A stretch of DNA of 64,000 nucleotides. Origin: Asterochloris sp. CNOR1 (taxonomy: Eukaryota; Chlorophyta; Trebouxiophyceae; Trebouxiales; Trebouxiaceae). A program made the position numbers and the translations under genes. How positions within the stretch are numbered: the stretch's first letter is position 1; each line of letters starts with the position of its first letter. Under the pieces are notes generated by a model. That model did not search any database. It was not told the origin of the DNA and worked only from the letters and a program-made list of their open reading frames with translations. This document shows positions 10,601-22,800 of the stretch, piece after piece. Location of the stretch: NCBI GenBank assembly GCA_963969365.1, contig OZ017752.1, forward strand, positions 930,001 to 994,000. Direction: 5' to 3'.

Positions 10601-13488
10601 GGCTTGGGGGGGCTGCACGTGTGTGCGCAGCGTTGGTGGCAGTTCCTGGCAGCTTGGAGCAGCATGGTCATACACACATGTGTCCTGGTTGGCTTGCTCA
10701 GGCCGACAATAATGTGTCCATCAGCAAGCTCTTCAGTGTGTCAGTGTCTGCACATGGGCATAGGCAGGGCACTGAACTGACTGGCCTTCCGGCCTGGTGC
10801 AAGTGCATGTGTGTCTAGGCAGGGCAGGGCACTGCTCTGGGTGGCCTTCATGCTCGCTGTGCGACTCACACACAAACGCATGAGGTTGCTGGCAGGACAG
10901 GACGCTTCTGCCCAGCCTCAGCACGACAGAGCAGGCTGCTCGCCCATGACGGCTGCACCCCTGATAGTAAGCACCTAGCTGCATGCATATGCAGATACGG
11001 CAGGACCCTGCATGACTGCACCCCTTTGCCCTGCCCCTTGCTGTGTCTGATCATCTGCCTGCCTGTTGTTGTCTGGTGTGCAGGTGGGACAAGACTCTGC
11101 TTTGGCAGAATGTAAATGGCAGCCAAGCCCTTCACATTGTCCGTGAGCTCCTCAAGATCAGTCAGAAAATGGCGTCTGCAGGCAGGATCGCACCCTGCTG
11201 GATGGCGAGATGATTGTGGATGAGGACAAGAAGTCGGGGAAGCAGCAGCGGCGCTACTTGGTGTACGACATGATCATGTTGGAGGGAGAGGCGCTGATCA
11301 GGAGGCCCTTCAAGGTGATGTCCCCAAATCTGACTGTTGAGAAGGCCCTTCAAGCAAAGCTGGTGGGCCAGGGCTAAGGTGGCTGGGTGGCTCTCAAGAT
11401 GAGCAGCAGCCAAGCTGGGCACAGTTGCTGTCTCAGACAACCCTGGATATGATTTGCGCTTTGCTGCCTTAAAGCAGGGGATTCATCTGTGATCAGGAGG
11501 CCCTTCAGGGGTGAGCCACCGCCAAGCCTGACAGTCCCGTTCTGAGTCGGCTGCAAAGCTTGCGCTTGGCGAGGAGGCCAGCCAAGCGTGATCCTGGTCG
11601 ACAGCGCGTGCTGTGCAGCTGGCTGGGCAGGCTGACTTGCTTCTGTGGCGGCTTTCTGCAGCAGGTTCACAGCTGATCACAGCCTGCCCTTGCAACCTTG
11701 GGAGAGCAAAGCGCACGTGTCCACAGCTGTTGCCTAGGTGGTGCATCAGGTATGGCTGAACTGTTGCACGGAGGAGCCATCTTTGTGCAGCCTGCATGTC
11801 TGTGCCACCTGCTGAGGGGCACCACCAGCCAGCCTCCTCTGATCGCACACATGTACCTGGCCACGCCGTCTCGTGCTCAGCTGCAGTCACCAATGTCGCT
11901 GCAGTGGAACTGTTGGAGCCAACTGAAGATGTTCTGTATGGCCTTCTGCAGGAGCGGTGGCTTCTGATTGAGGATCGCGTGCTCAAGCCGCGGGGCAGGG
12001 AGCGTGCTGCCATGATTGCAGACCTGCAGAAGCCGCAGGAGTCTCGACGCATGAGATCCCATTACCTATACCAGGTGGGCCTGCTGCAAGTTCTGCTGTA
12101 GGGGACGCTTGTCTGTTTGAGGAGCTCTCCAGGTTGATACCCCCTGTTCCTGGCGCAAGGAGCTGTGCAGTGCTGCTTTGCTCAGCTTTTGCCATGGGCA
12201 CCCTTGCTGAGCTGCTTCTAGACAGGGCTCTGACTAGCATGGCATGGCATAGAGTAATAAAACTGCTCCCATTTGAGCACTCCCCTACGCCCTTGTGTAG
12301 CGGTGCGTCCCTTGAGCAAAATGTACCTCACAGCAAAATACCCACACCCAGCATCTCACACCCGCTTTGCACTGCTGTATTGCTGCCCTGTGCCACTCAC
12401 AGCACCGCGCTTTCGTCTCCTCCCCCACCCACCTCATGCCCTGCAGGATGAGCCCTTCAGCGTGCGGCGCAAGGACTTCTGGCCCCTCCACAAGTCGCGC
12501 TACATCCTGGACAAGTTCATCCCCAGCCTCAGCCATGAGTCTGACGGCCTCATACTGCAGCCCTGGGACGGTGACGACAGCGACTACCAGGGAGGCACTT
12601 GCGACGTGCTGCTGAAGTGGAAGTTTGCGCACCTCAACTCGGTGGACTTCTTGCTGGAGATGGACCCCAGCCAGAAGGGCATCGGTAAGCCCCTGGGCTG
12701 CTGTGCACTGTGCTCCTGCTCAGGAACTTTGCTCTACGGACCTCCTGTCGAAGAGTGGCCCCCAGATAGGAGGGCATCTGTGAATTGCACCGTTGCTGAG
12801 TTGAGGTTTGTATGTCAGCCCTGTGTGATGTCTGTCAGAGATGGACCCTCGCCATTGGTAGACATGAGCCCCTTACACAGCTGCTAAACACAGCTGCTCA
12901 ACACATCTGCATGTTGGTCTTGGGCCTTCCTGCTGAGGCATGTCACAGGCAGGCAACTTTCCTCATGTACTGGTGCAGAGCATGTCGTGGCAGCGCTGCT
13001 CACATTGCATCTGTGCTGCAGGTTACAGGCTTGAGCTGATGCAGAGGACCGGCATGCGGCACGTCCCAGGTGACCTGTGCTATGGTGCTGAGTATGCTAA
13101 CCAGCTGGGCTGAGCGTGCTCAGTAGTTGGGCTGACTGCTTGGTCAACGAGGAGCATTAAGCAGCTGCAGCTCTGCGTGCAAGCTCTTCTGTCTTCACGC
13201 CTCACTGCAGGGGCCAGAGTGCTGAGCTTCAGCGACTTGGATGTGGCGCGGCGGCATCATGGCACAATCATAGAGTGCACATGGCTGCCTGACATGGGCT
13301 GCTGGGAGTATCTCCGGACTCGCACTGACAAGGACACCCCCAACGCATGGAGGGTGTACGAGAAGGTGTGGCAGAGCATACAGGATGATATATCAAATGA
13401 AAAGCTGCTTGCACATGTTCAGACTGTCATGGCTGGCAATGAAAAGTACACAAAAGACATTGCAATTGGTGTAACTGCCCCCACTTGA
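7682..13488 (+). CDS. Bifunctional mRNA capping enzyme (RNA 5'-triphosphatase + guanylyltransferase)
   Basis: Makes the 5' cap: it removes the gamma phosphate of nascent mRNA, then transfers GMP. Exons: 7682-7747, 7993-8091, 8335-8451, 8534-8681, 9123-9264, 9461-9543, 10124-10478, 11182-11314, 11952-12074, 12447-12684, 13022-13069, 13211-13488, giving 609 residues. The N-terminal part is a cysteine-phosphatase-type triphosphatase with HCTHGYNRTG (catalytic Cys and Arg). The C-terminal part carries guanylyltransferase motifs KADGTRY (lysine nucleophile), LLDGEMIVD, DGLILQP and LLKWK, then an OB-fold end with WEYLRTRTDKDTPN. The animal/plant architecture is complete. Introns 3 and 4 begin with GC (8452 and 8682); the GT alternatives break the frame. 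Introns 6, 7 and 8 contain copies of exon edges. SPC24 follows 88 bp downstream. Confidence 0.96.
9900..10123 (+). repeat. Copies of acceptor plus exon start, capping-enzyme intron 6
   Basis: The true acceptor at 10123 is followed by AGGCAGCCATGCCCATGCAG. Segments near 10031-10060 and 9913-9940 repeat the pattern GCTGCAGAGGCAGCGGCGCTC..., the upstream one more decayed. Spacing is about 90-120 bp. They keep a CAG acceptor but no open frame that fits the gene. Confidence 0.7.
11075..11525 (+). repeat. Exon-edge copies around capping-enzyme exon 8
   Basis: Before exon 8, 11083-11115 mimics the acceptor and exon start at 11174-11212 (GTGTGCAG, then a degenerate match to GACCGCACCCTGCTGGATGG). 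After exon 8, segments near 11339-11360 and 11490-11520 repeat the exon end GATCAGGAGGCCCTTCAAG; the last keeps GTGAGC. Exon 8 is thus flanked by decayed copies of both of its edges. Confidence 0.7.
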
Positions 13489-13576
13489 ATGAACACTGTG
13501 ATAGCACTTCATCACATGGCATGCATGGTCAAACAGCAGTCAAAGCTCTCGACTTCCTAAAGCGCCCCCTGTGTAA

Positions 13577-14434
13577 ATGAATCAGTCCATGCCGCTGGCC
13601 TTCAGCCAGCACAAGGAGGTTCTTAGCGCACTATCATCAAACTACAGTAGCCTGGACGATGTTGATCGGGTCATCAAAGTTGGAGAGCTGCAGAAAGACC
13701 TGGTGGGCATCTGCCAGCAGCGGGAGGCAAGTGTGGCAGACAGCGTCAAAGGTGTGGCATTGGCGCCTCTTCACACAGCCTCAGCACCAAAGAAGTATGC
13801 CCATAAGGCATCTGCGCATGCAGCTCTACAACAAGGCGTCAGGACTGCAGAATTGGAAGCCACCCCTCTAGAGCCTGAGGCAGCACATGAGGAGCGGGTA
13901 GTAGCGCTGCAAACTTCTCTGGCGCACAGCAGGGAGCAGGTGGAGGCTCTGGAGCAGGAAGGCAAAAGAGTGCGCTGCACGAGCTGGATCCATGCTTCCC
14001 AGACAAGCCTGAGCTACGGTGTGTACTCCCCTGTCATCTGGCATCATCGAGTTGTGCCCCTGATGCATGCAGCTGAGTTTGGAGAAGTCTGGACTAGCCG
14101 GCGCTCAGCAGCAACTTGAGCACCAGAGCGAGCAGCTCGAGCTGGCCACAGCAGATACAGAGCCGCGCCTGAGGTGTGGCTGCTGTTGCACAGCCTTGCC
14201 ATGCCCTCTGCCCTGGATGCTGACATTCTTGATCAAGACTGCTGCTTCCCTTGCAGACACGAGCGTACGCTGTTTGCCCACATCAGCCAGATCACATGGG
14301 AGTCACATCCCAGAGGGCACTGCAAGGGGGCTGTCTCTGATGTCAAAAGTGGGGATATCCGCAGCTTTGATCTGGACCCAGCAGAGCTGAGCTCATTTGA
14401 ATTAACGAACAGGCTTTGGGATCTGATAGCTTAG
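13577..14434 (+). CDS. Kinetochore protein SPC24-like
   Basis: Likely the Spc24 subunit of the NDC80 complex, which binds the inner kinetochore as a dimer with Spc25. Exons 13577-13969, 14073-14173 and 14257-14434 give 223 residues. The middle (about residues 85-165) is heptad-rich coiled coil. The last 60 residues form the globular end, with HISQITWES, a DLDP segment and NRLWDLIA, as in Spc24 C-termini. The N-terminal half has no recognisable motif. The start ATG directly follows a TGTAA sequence that may be the polyadenylation signal of the capping enzyme. The fold assignment rests on the C-terminal pattern and should be confirmed by profile search. Confidence 0.75.
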
Positions 14435-14470
14435 CAGCATCGACCATACTCGCTGTATAAGCCAGCTCTT
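14435..14470. other. 36-bp tail-to-tail gap
   Basis: Only 36 bp separate the stop codons of the SPC24-like and NIPA-like genes. Their 3' UTRs must overlap or be extremely short. Confidence 0.6.
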
Positions 14471-16600
14471 CTAGATGTCTTCAAAGATTGCACAGTGGTC
14501 ATTCTGCTGCGTCTGTGAGGGCACGTGGTGCAGGTACAGGTCTGAGAACAGCATGGACTGCTGCTGGCGCAGTAGTGGCTGTGGCTGCATGCTGGGTGGG
14601 ACCCTCTCCTTCATCTCTGCTACACTCAGCGTCGGCACGGTGAACAAGCTCATGGCACGCAGGGCGCTGATGCGACCCATGCCTAGAGTCGCAGCTGTGC
14701 TGTGCACAATTGACCTCCTGACATGGCTGCTGCCTGCTGCACTGGCTGCATGCATGGCCTGCAGCATGACGCTCTGTCGTCTGCCAGCCTGTGCCTGGCA
14801 GGCCAATGGGGCCCCGTCAGACTCTTGCTGCTGTGCCTGGGGTTGCTGGGCGAACAGAGGGTTGATGTGAGTCCCGGAGGCTGTGCCCTCACTTGCTGTC
14901 ATGTCCTCCAGCAGTGCAGGCGGCCCAGGGCCTGCATCTGGGCAGAGCGTTCATTACAGCATGTGTGGAGCAGTGCTGCAGGCACTTGCGGGGCCTTGCC
15001 TGTGTCACTGTCGGGTGGAATGAGAAAGTAGATGCCCGCCATGAGGATGGCCACACCCATACCAAACATGGCGAGCTGAAGCTTGGAGAAAGCCGCCATA
15101 ACGCCAAAGTAGATGTTGCCTGCATCGCAAGCGCAGTCGAACAGCGGCCTGCACAATGCTCCAGTGCAGAGCTTGCGCCTCACCTGACAGCATGATCAGC
15201 AACACCCAGATGATTTCAAGCATTGGCACAATCACCGAAGATGGAAATAGCAGCAAGCCCTGCACCACAGCTTGGCATTGATCGATGGCCCTTGAACATG
15301 GCTGTGCTGCAGAAAGCATCTGCTACCTGGGTCAGCTGGTTGATCCAAAACACTGAGAGTGACAGCATGCCTGGTGCAATGATGTATGTAAACCAGGACC
15401 GCATCTGGCTGTGACCCGAGAGGGTCTGATTGGCAACCAGTGACAGGGAAGTGGCAAACAGCACACTCTGAGCCCCGATGACACCTGCATGCTGCTCAGC
15501 AGGTATCAGTGCAGGACTTGCTGCGATAGCAGGTGCATCGCAGTAAGTGTGCCGCACTCACTTGAATAGATTGAGTACAGAACTGGGAGGAGCTTTGCCC
15601 AGGGCTTTGGCAGGATGCCTTTGGCCTTCAGGCTCTGTCCACATCTGTACCCCATCCATGACACTGGCAGGGCTGCACAGAGGCAGAAGCACAAGTCAGC
15701 ACTGCATCCGAACCTGTCATTGGGGCATACACTGGTCACCATGTCCTCAGCCAGCATGGTGCTCAGCTGCCATGGTGCACATGGCGTCATCATGGTGGCC
15801 AGATGGTGGTGCAGCCAGGTGAGTGAACCCACCAAAGCCAAATGCCAGGCTCATGTACAGCACCATGCCTGGCGCTCGGTACAGGGCTGCCAGCTCCCAG
15901 GCTGTGAACTCTGGACTCTCCTTGCTGCCAAACACCACAAGAAGCAGATCGCCGGCCACTATGAGGGCTGTGGCAAATACAATCCTGGGAGGGATGGTGT
16001 CCTTCAGCACTGTAGCTGCAAAAACCAGGTTTGAGACAAACTGGACGCTCCCTATGGCTGCCAGCAGGGACTGTGCTGCATATCCTGCAGCAGGACAGCC
16101 TTGTGAGCATTTAGGCAGTACTGCAGCCGGCATAGCAGCCAGCACTACTCTCTGCTCACCAAAGCTCACAAAGTTGATAATGTTGCCAGTGATGAACAGA
16201 AGCCATCCCAGCCGCCACTGCCAGAACTTGCTGCATGGGCACAGCAGCTCTGAGAAGGTGGTAAAGCAAGCTGCACAGCAGCAGCACCTCATGGCCGTAC
16301 TGGACTCCAGGAGGCTTGGCTCCAATGTCAAGCAGCACATCTCTTTTGTTGTGTCCCAGCTTCATCATGTTCTGCAAGTGTGCATACGGGCAAGCTTGCA
16401 GGTGATCTGGCCTCGCACCGGCACTGCAACAGGAGCTGAGACAAGTGGGGCGCACCGTTCCCAGATTGATAGCAATGCTGCCGCACTGCAGACAGAGGGG
16501 GACTACATGCATGTTGCCGGTCATCAAGAGTGAGTTGCCCAGCAATCCTCTGCATGCTCACCAGGTACATTGCTGCCCCAAGAAGCCATAGACGTCCCAT
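14471..16600 (-). CDS. NIPA8-type magnesium transporter (DUF803 family)
   Basis: Predicted multi-pass Mg2+ transporter of the NIPA family. Exons that can be fixed (minus): 16600-16562, 16485-16456, 16371 to about 16295, about 16235-16161, about 16100-15815, about 15690-15562, about 15490-15330, about 15270-15180, 15119-15000, 14931-14471. Recognisable plant NIPA8 segments: CGSIAINLGT then NMMKLGHN, WRLGWLLFITGNIINFVSFG, YAAQSLLAAIGSVQFVSN, VVFGSKESPEFT, RSWFTYIIAPG and VIVPMLEIIW. The last intron has a GC donor at 14999; using it gives an unbroken link to the Gln/Ala-rich cytoplasmic tail of about 150 residues. The exon joins near 16300 and 15815 are uncertain. The start ATG gives MGRLWLLGAAMYL, the first half of helix 1. 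Confidence 0.87.
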
Positions 16601-16874
16601 GTCTATGCGTTTCTGGGCGCAGGGACATCTAGTAAGTTTTAATCCGGATTGATTGGGGAGGCTTTACCTAAAAGCTGGGACCGAAAGTGGGCCCATGTCA
16701 CTGTGATTGTGTGGCTGTTTTAAACAGGAGGGTGCTGCTAGAGGCGCTCATGCGGCTGTGGCTGTGCTGATTCATCTACGGGCTTGAGATCTCAATCAAA
16801 TGAGAGGTACCTCTCACTTGAATTACCGGTGAGTCCAACAGCTCATCGCTCAGGAGGATGTCATCTATTCACTG
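16601..16874. other. Gap between NIPA start and RBM28 end
   Basis: About 270 bp upstream of the NIPA start codon and downstream of the RBM28-like stop. It presumably holds the NIPA promoter/5' UTR and the RBM28 3' end. No gene or clear motif. Confidence 0.4.
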
Positions 16875-19800
16875 TCACTCAAACCAGCGCTTGGCGCTGG
16901 CAGATGCTTTGGTTGAGTTGGCGCCAAACAGCTTATTTTTGTATGTTGCTACCAGAGCATCGAGGTGGTCACCTCTCTCTTTGCTTGATTTCCGCGTCAG
17001 CTGCCGCTTGCTACCTGCAGGTAGGTGAGAAGTGAGACACAGGTTCACTGAAGGTGCATGTGGCAGTGCATGTGAACAAGCCTCCTACCTCTGCCATTGT
17101 CAGCTGCCAGCACGTCGATGGCATCGTCAGCCTTGCGCTTCCGCTGCTGCTGAGCCAGAGCGACCTTTGCCATGCCTTTGCCTCTGCCTTTGCCTGACGC
17201 TGCCGCCTGAGCACCCCTTGCCACCGGCCTCACCTGCTGCACCCGGAGATCTATTGTGAGCCATTATGCAATGCGGCTGTGAAAAGGCATCAGCAGAGGC
17301 CTCATAGGTAGACCTCAGGAGTGCATGGGCCACACCTGCTGGACTGCAGACTTTGGCGCAGTCCCTGCTGGGCCAGGCTTAGACCCAGCTTGTTGTGGTC
17401 TGTCCCTGCGGCCAGCAGCAGGCTGGACACCTGCAGCAGCCTGGGGCCTTTCCTTCCGGCCAGCAGCAGGCTTGGGAGCTGCAGCAGCCTGCTTGTCTGT
17501 CTGCCTTGGCTGCCGCTTGGCCAGCACAACCTTGCGGCGCCCTGCTGGGTCCCCCTCTGGCGCCTGTGCCTTGGCTGCATCCAGCGAGCAGCAGGTCACA
17601 GGCAGCTCGGCAGGCTGCTGTGCAGCAGTGGTACCACCAGTTGACGAACGAGCTTCTGAGCAGACTGTCATGTGGCAGTTGCAGCTATGGCCACGCTCTA
17701 CAGGGAGAGTGTGAGTGAGCACTGCAGCAGGCTCCTGCACTGCTGCACTGCCCCACCTGCAGGTGGTCCCCGCTTGAGCCTTTCTGCGCGCTCTGACCTC
17801 TTCTGCAGCGCCTTCGCATTCTCCAGGGCAAACTCAACAATGGGTCTATGACTGGGACCTGCAGTGAGATCAGAGAAGCAACATGGGGATGTAGGCCACA
17901 AGACATTGGCCGCAGCAGAGCTGAGGCAAGCACGAGGGGGTCAGCCATCATACAAAAGGCAGCCACATGAACATTGCAGCCCACCAAGCATCATCCAGCT
18001 TGGAAGCGGGCGATGGGCAGCAGCAATGCTGAAGCAGGCAGAGGTGGGGACAAACGTACCAAAGGGTTTTGGGTTGTTGTTGAGCTGCCGCAGCGCACAC
18101 AAGGCGTGCTCATGCTCAGTGAACTCCACAAAGCCCATGCCGCGCGACTTGCCAGCGCCACCAGCCTCCCCCTTGGGGTCCTCCCGCAGCAACTTGACCT
18201 GCTTGACCTGGGGGCGTGCTTTGCTAGCACGCTCCTTGACCTGCATCACGTGCGGCTGGCATCAGCCTGAATTTGTGCATAGCAGCCTGAACTGCTTGAC
18301 CTTGGGGTGTGCGATGCTGGCACACTCCTTCCTGTGGAATTTTCAGGGTGAATCTACATGCACATCCAGCCGTTTGAGCTGCTCGATGTGGGGCCAAGCC
18401 TTGCTCGCACACTCCTTGCGCTGCAGTGCATGGGCCCATGGTAGAAGCCATCAGAGAGCTTTAGTGCAGGCAGCAAGCAGCAGAGATGACAGCCTGACCA
18501 AAAGGGAGGTGTGGCCGCTGTTCACTGCTGCCATGGAGTGCTGGGGAGCCCATTTGCATGCAGCAAGCATCACATGAAGGCTGCAGCTGCTGCGGCTGCT
18601 GCAGTGGAGGCTGACTGAGCACTGCAGCAAACAGCAGACATTACGCGCAGCAGGTTCTGGTGGGGGTGCGTCGCTGGTACTCACTGCTCGACCAGCGAGC
18701 AGCAAGTGTCAGATAACGCAGCCAGTGGGCGCTCTCATGCTGAACATGTACTACAACAGCAAGCAGCAGACAGCTGGCGCCAGACAAGGCACCCTGCACC
18801 AGATGAGGGGCTGCTGCTGCTCACAGCTGCAATGAAGAGCTGCTTGATGCCCTTCTCGTCCAGGGACTGGGGGATGTTGCGCAGGCTGAGCCGGGTTTGC
18901 GAGACAGAGAAGTTTGGGCTGCGCAGCTTGAGGTTCTTCTCCTCAGCTGCCCGTTTGCGCTTGCCCCGGTCACCAACAGAGAGAGCCTCCCAGGCTGGGG
19001 AGCCCTCCTCGATGGCCCCTTCCCTGGCCTGCACTCAGCCACAACACCGTTCAAAGTGATGGCTACGCCCATGCGCTGGCCCCAATCCTGCAGACAGGCC
19101 CTTCCAGGGTTGAGGAGCTCTGCTGGATGACCCCCTCCCTCCCCACAGTGTTCAAGAGGTCACAGGAAGAGTTGATGCTTGCGCATGCCCTACACCCCGA
19201 CACAGAGCCCTTGCCAAGCTGGTCTTGGGCTAGGAGGCGGCCCCTTCCTAGCCTACACAGCTTGCCTGTTGCAGATGCTCAGGCCAGTGTCAGGCTGCAG
19301 TCTGGCCAAACCTCATGCTGCTAATTTTGCTGGGCAGCTGGAAGGGGAGGGTGCTAGGAATCAGAGCAGGACATGCACTGCTGGCATCCTGCCGCCGTGA
19401 TTCACAGGAGAAGTGCATGCTGAGTGCATGAGGACACATTCAGCGGCATGAAATTGCTTGTGACGGCCCTTGCCTTGCCTGAGCCACTGCATCAGCTTGC
19501 TGTCACCCAAGCACAGTGGTGCCAACATGCACTGGGCAGCAACCTCACCAGATAGAGGTGCCGATTGTCCGCGGGCGCAGGATGTTTGCCTGCAGCCAGC
19601 TTGCGAGCATCGTCTGCGCTCATTGCCAGGTCAGCCTCCACTCTGCTGCTGCCCACCAGAATGCCGGGTCCGTTGTTCTCCCTGCACGGCAGAGGCACTG
19701 ACTGGACTGCAGCACGCCAGTAGAGAAAGGGCCTGAGGAGATGACAGTAAAGCTTGGTTGTCAGATTGCACCCAGAGCAGCTGCAGCATGAGGTGGCAGC

Positions 19801-22800
19801 TGGACAGTGCAGCAGCTTGGTGCCTGTGCAGGATGTGTTAGGGATCAGGCATCATTGTGTAAGTTCCTGAACATGACAGGCATGCGGCAGGGCTGCAACT
19901 GGGCTGCAGACGCTGGTTTCCAGGGCAGCGCTGCACAACACAGTCGCGTGCCGCAGCTGGGCATATTTTGGAGAGCCCCAGCTGCTCCCTTTGGCCTGCA
20001 CCAGCTGTGCATGCATGCGGCCTGGCACAGGAAGGCTTGGGGCAGGTGCATATGTACGTGCATGGCACAGCACCGTAATGGCCTTGACAGACCTAATGAA
20101 GTAAGATGTTGTGACCACCCCTCAGCCACGCACCTGGCATCAGCACTTGCTTTGGCAGCCTTGGCTGCGCTGGCTGGGTCCTTGAATTCCACAAAGGCAG
20201 TCCCTTTGGGCTTATTTGTGGCCTTGTTCATGACCAGCCTGAAAGAGCATGAAACCCACATCAGCGTGAGGTGCCTTCCATTTTGAGCTCCACCTGTGAT
20301 CAGATCTGCTGTGACCAGACAGTGGGAGCCACCTGCACAGCACTGCTTGCATGAGGTGGTACACCCTGCACATTGCCCGTCATTTGCACAGCACAGGGAC
20401 TGACCTGCAGCCCCTCAGCGCACCAAAGGTCTTCATGCGCAGGCTGAGCTGCTCAGGCGTTGCATCTGGGGGCAGGCCCCTGACAAAGAGGGTGCTGCCG
20501 GCAGCAGGCTGGGGATGCTGCTGCACGGCGGGTTTGGCAGTGCCATCAGCAGGCCTGAGTGCTGTTGCTGGGCCCTCAGGCTTGGCAGGCTGCTCCACTG
20601 CCTGCTTGCCCGCTTCTGCCTGCAGATCCAGGACAGCACAGCTTGGCTATTCTGTGTATAACCAGATACTGCAAGCCCAGGACAAGAGCGCAAGCCCAGG
20701 ATAAGGACGAAACCAGGTGTGATAAGCACACAGCAGGGCCCTGCTTTGTGTGTCCAGACACTGGCTGCACACGCCAGCCATTCAGGAGTATTGTGGCCAT
20801 GCACAGCCACCTGGCCCAATCACAACTGAGAAGTGGCTGGACGCACTGTGCGGCCACGCACCTTGCTTCCCACGCCACCATGCTCCTTCAGCAGGCCCTG
20901 CATGACCTGGTGCAACATGCCCCTCTCATTGGCCTCATGATCTGACCCAGCAGCCTCCTCAGGCTCTGCAGCCTCTGTAGCCTGCACACCCAGCACATGA
21001 GCCATGAGACGTGTGCATCGGCAGTCATGAGTGATTGGCAGGCGGCTGACTGCGCTGCAGAGGACTGCAGGCAACACCTGAAGACTGGCCAGCAGTGGTG
21101 GTCCCGTTGTGGCGGCACCACATCTGGGCGACCCCGCAGCAGGCAGCAGGATGACCTCCCAGGGAATCCTCTCACATGCGAGGCAGGCTCCTTCCCACTG
21201 CCTGCAGCAGGCTGGCTGCTGGCAGGAGGCTCTGCTGGCTGCTTGCTGTTGTGCTCCTTTGCCTCCGTGGACATAACAACCTGCTCCTCAGCAGGCTGCT
21301 CTTTGAACCCCTGGGGAGCAGCCTGCTTTGCGAACTGGGCCTTAGAAAGAGACCAGTCGACAGCCACTGCTCTGCCAGCCAGCTCCTGCAACACAGCCTA
21401 GCAGTGTCACTCTCAATTGGGCGCAGTGAAGGCAAAGCTGCTGTCAGGTCGCACCTTGCCATTGAGCAGGCGGGTGGCCTGCTCTGCGTGCCCCCTGGTC
21501 ATGTATGTAGCAAAAGCAAAGCCCAGGTGGGCACCTGCAACAAAGTGGCTTCTGGTGAGGGGGACAGTAGTATGAAGCTCTGGGTAGGCAATTGGTGCAC
21601 TGCACCAGGCTGCCTGTTGATGAATGCATTACCAGAGGGAGCCACCGCAAACAGAAATGCTGCACCTTTTGCCTGACGCTCAGCAGAGGCTTACCATCTG
21701 GCTTGCGGGGCAGCTGCAGCGCCCAGACAAACCCTGCTTGCTGTAAGAACTTGTTGATGGCGCTCTCTGGGGCCTGCAGGGGCCACCAGCTCTCAGGTGA
21801 GCAACAACAGGCTGCAGAGGTGTGCCAGCGACACCAGATGCCCCCAGGAGGAGGAGCAGGCCTACACCACCAGCTGACTGACAGCAGTGCCTCAGCAAAG
21901 GCGCCACTGCTGTCAAGAACGGGACACCTGCAATGCTTCACCAGAATCGACCCATGTGGCCTCAGCGGAAGGAACGTACAAGAAGGCAGCACCAGAGGGC
22001 ATCAGCAGGCGCAAGCCCACAGCAGAGGCTGACGTGGACGAAGTGCACATGCTGCAAAGGGGATGCTGCGGATCATAAGCACCACAGGCCTCAGACTCCA
22101 TGCTAGGCAGCACAGGTGAGCCTCAGCAGGCGCAAAATCCACAGCCAAAAAAGCGAGGTGCCTCACCGTGAAAGGGATATTGCGGATGATGAGGCGCCAC
22201 TTCTTCAGGTGCATGCCCTCCCCTGAGACCTGCCTGGCCCACAGCCGGGGCAGGGCAACTTGCTGGCTCCCCTTCTCCATCTGCTGCCCCTTCTGCTTCT
22301 TCTTGGGCTGCTCAGGCTGGTGCAGCGGCCTGGCGTGCAGCCGGGTGACTGCCTCCAGCGCAGTCTTGATGGTGTCGTACACCACAAACACGATGCTGCC
22401 AGTGCAGCCATCCTGGCGCAGGTGACTCCTCACAACCTCCGCCTCTGGAGGGCTCTCTGCCACAGACTCCACCTGCACAGCAGCAACAAGAATGGGGTGC
22501 CGAGCGCACCTGCGCTGTTGCTGTTCAGGCTTCCTCAGCAGGCGGGCGCTTGATAAGCAGGCACAGCTCATTGCTCGGCTGGTGCTGCCCAGGCTTCCTT
22601 GGCGACCAGGTGCACGTACAGCAGGCACAGCTCGTGACACCCCTGAGTGCTTTTGCAGACGGCCCAAGGGGCCAGCCATTGGGGGACACGCAGTTGCATG
22701 ACACCAGTTGCATGACACTAACCTTGCCAGCAGCCCGTGCCATGGCAATGGCTGCAGCCATGCTGGATGCATCTAGGCCACCAAGCGCCACTGTGCGCAG

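Noticed and set aside
11085-11160. Exon of the capping enzyme starting GTGGGACAAG
   Set aside because: Inclusion would break the motif order before LLDGEM; it looks like a decayed copy of the real exon start at 11182.
15823-16533. 236-codon plus-strand open frame
   Set aside because: Antisense to NIPA exons that have clear family motifs; no own motifs or splice logic.
17864-18577. 237-codon plus-strand open frame
   Set aside because: Antisense to RBM28-like exons and introns; composition follows the opposite strand.
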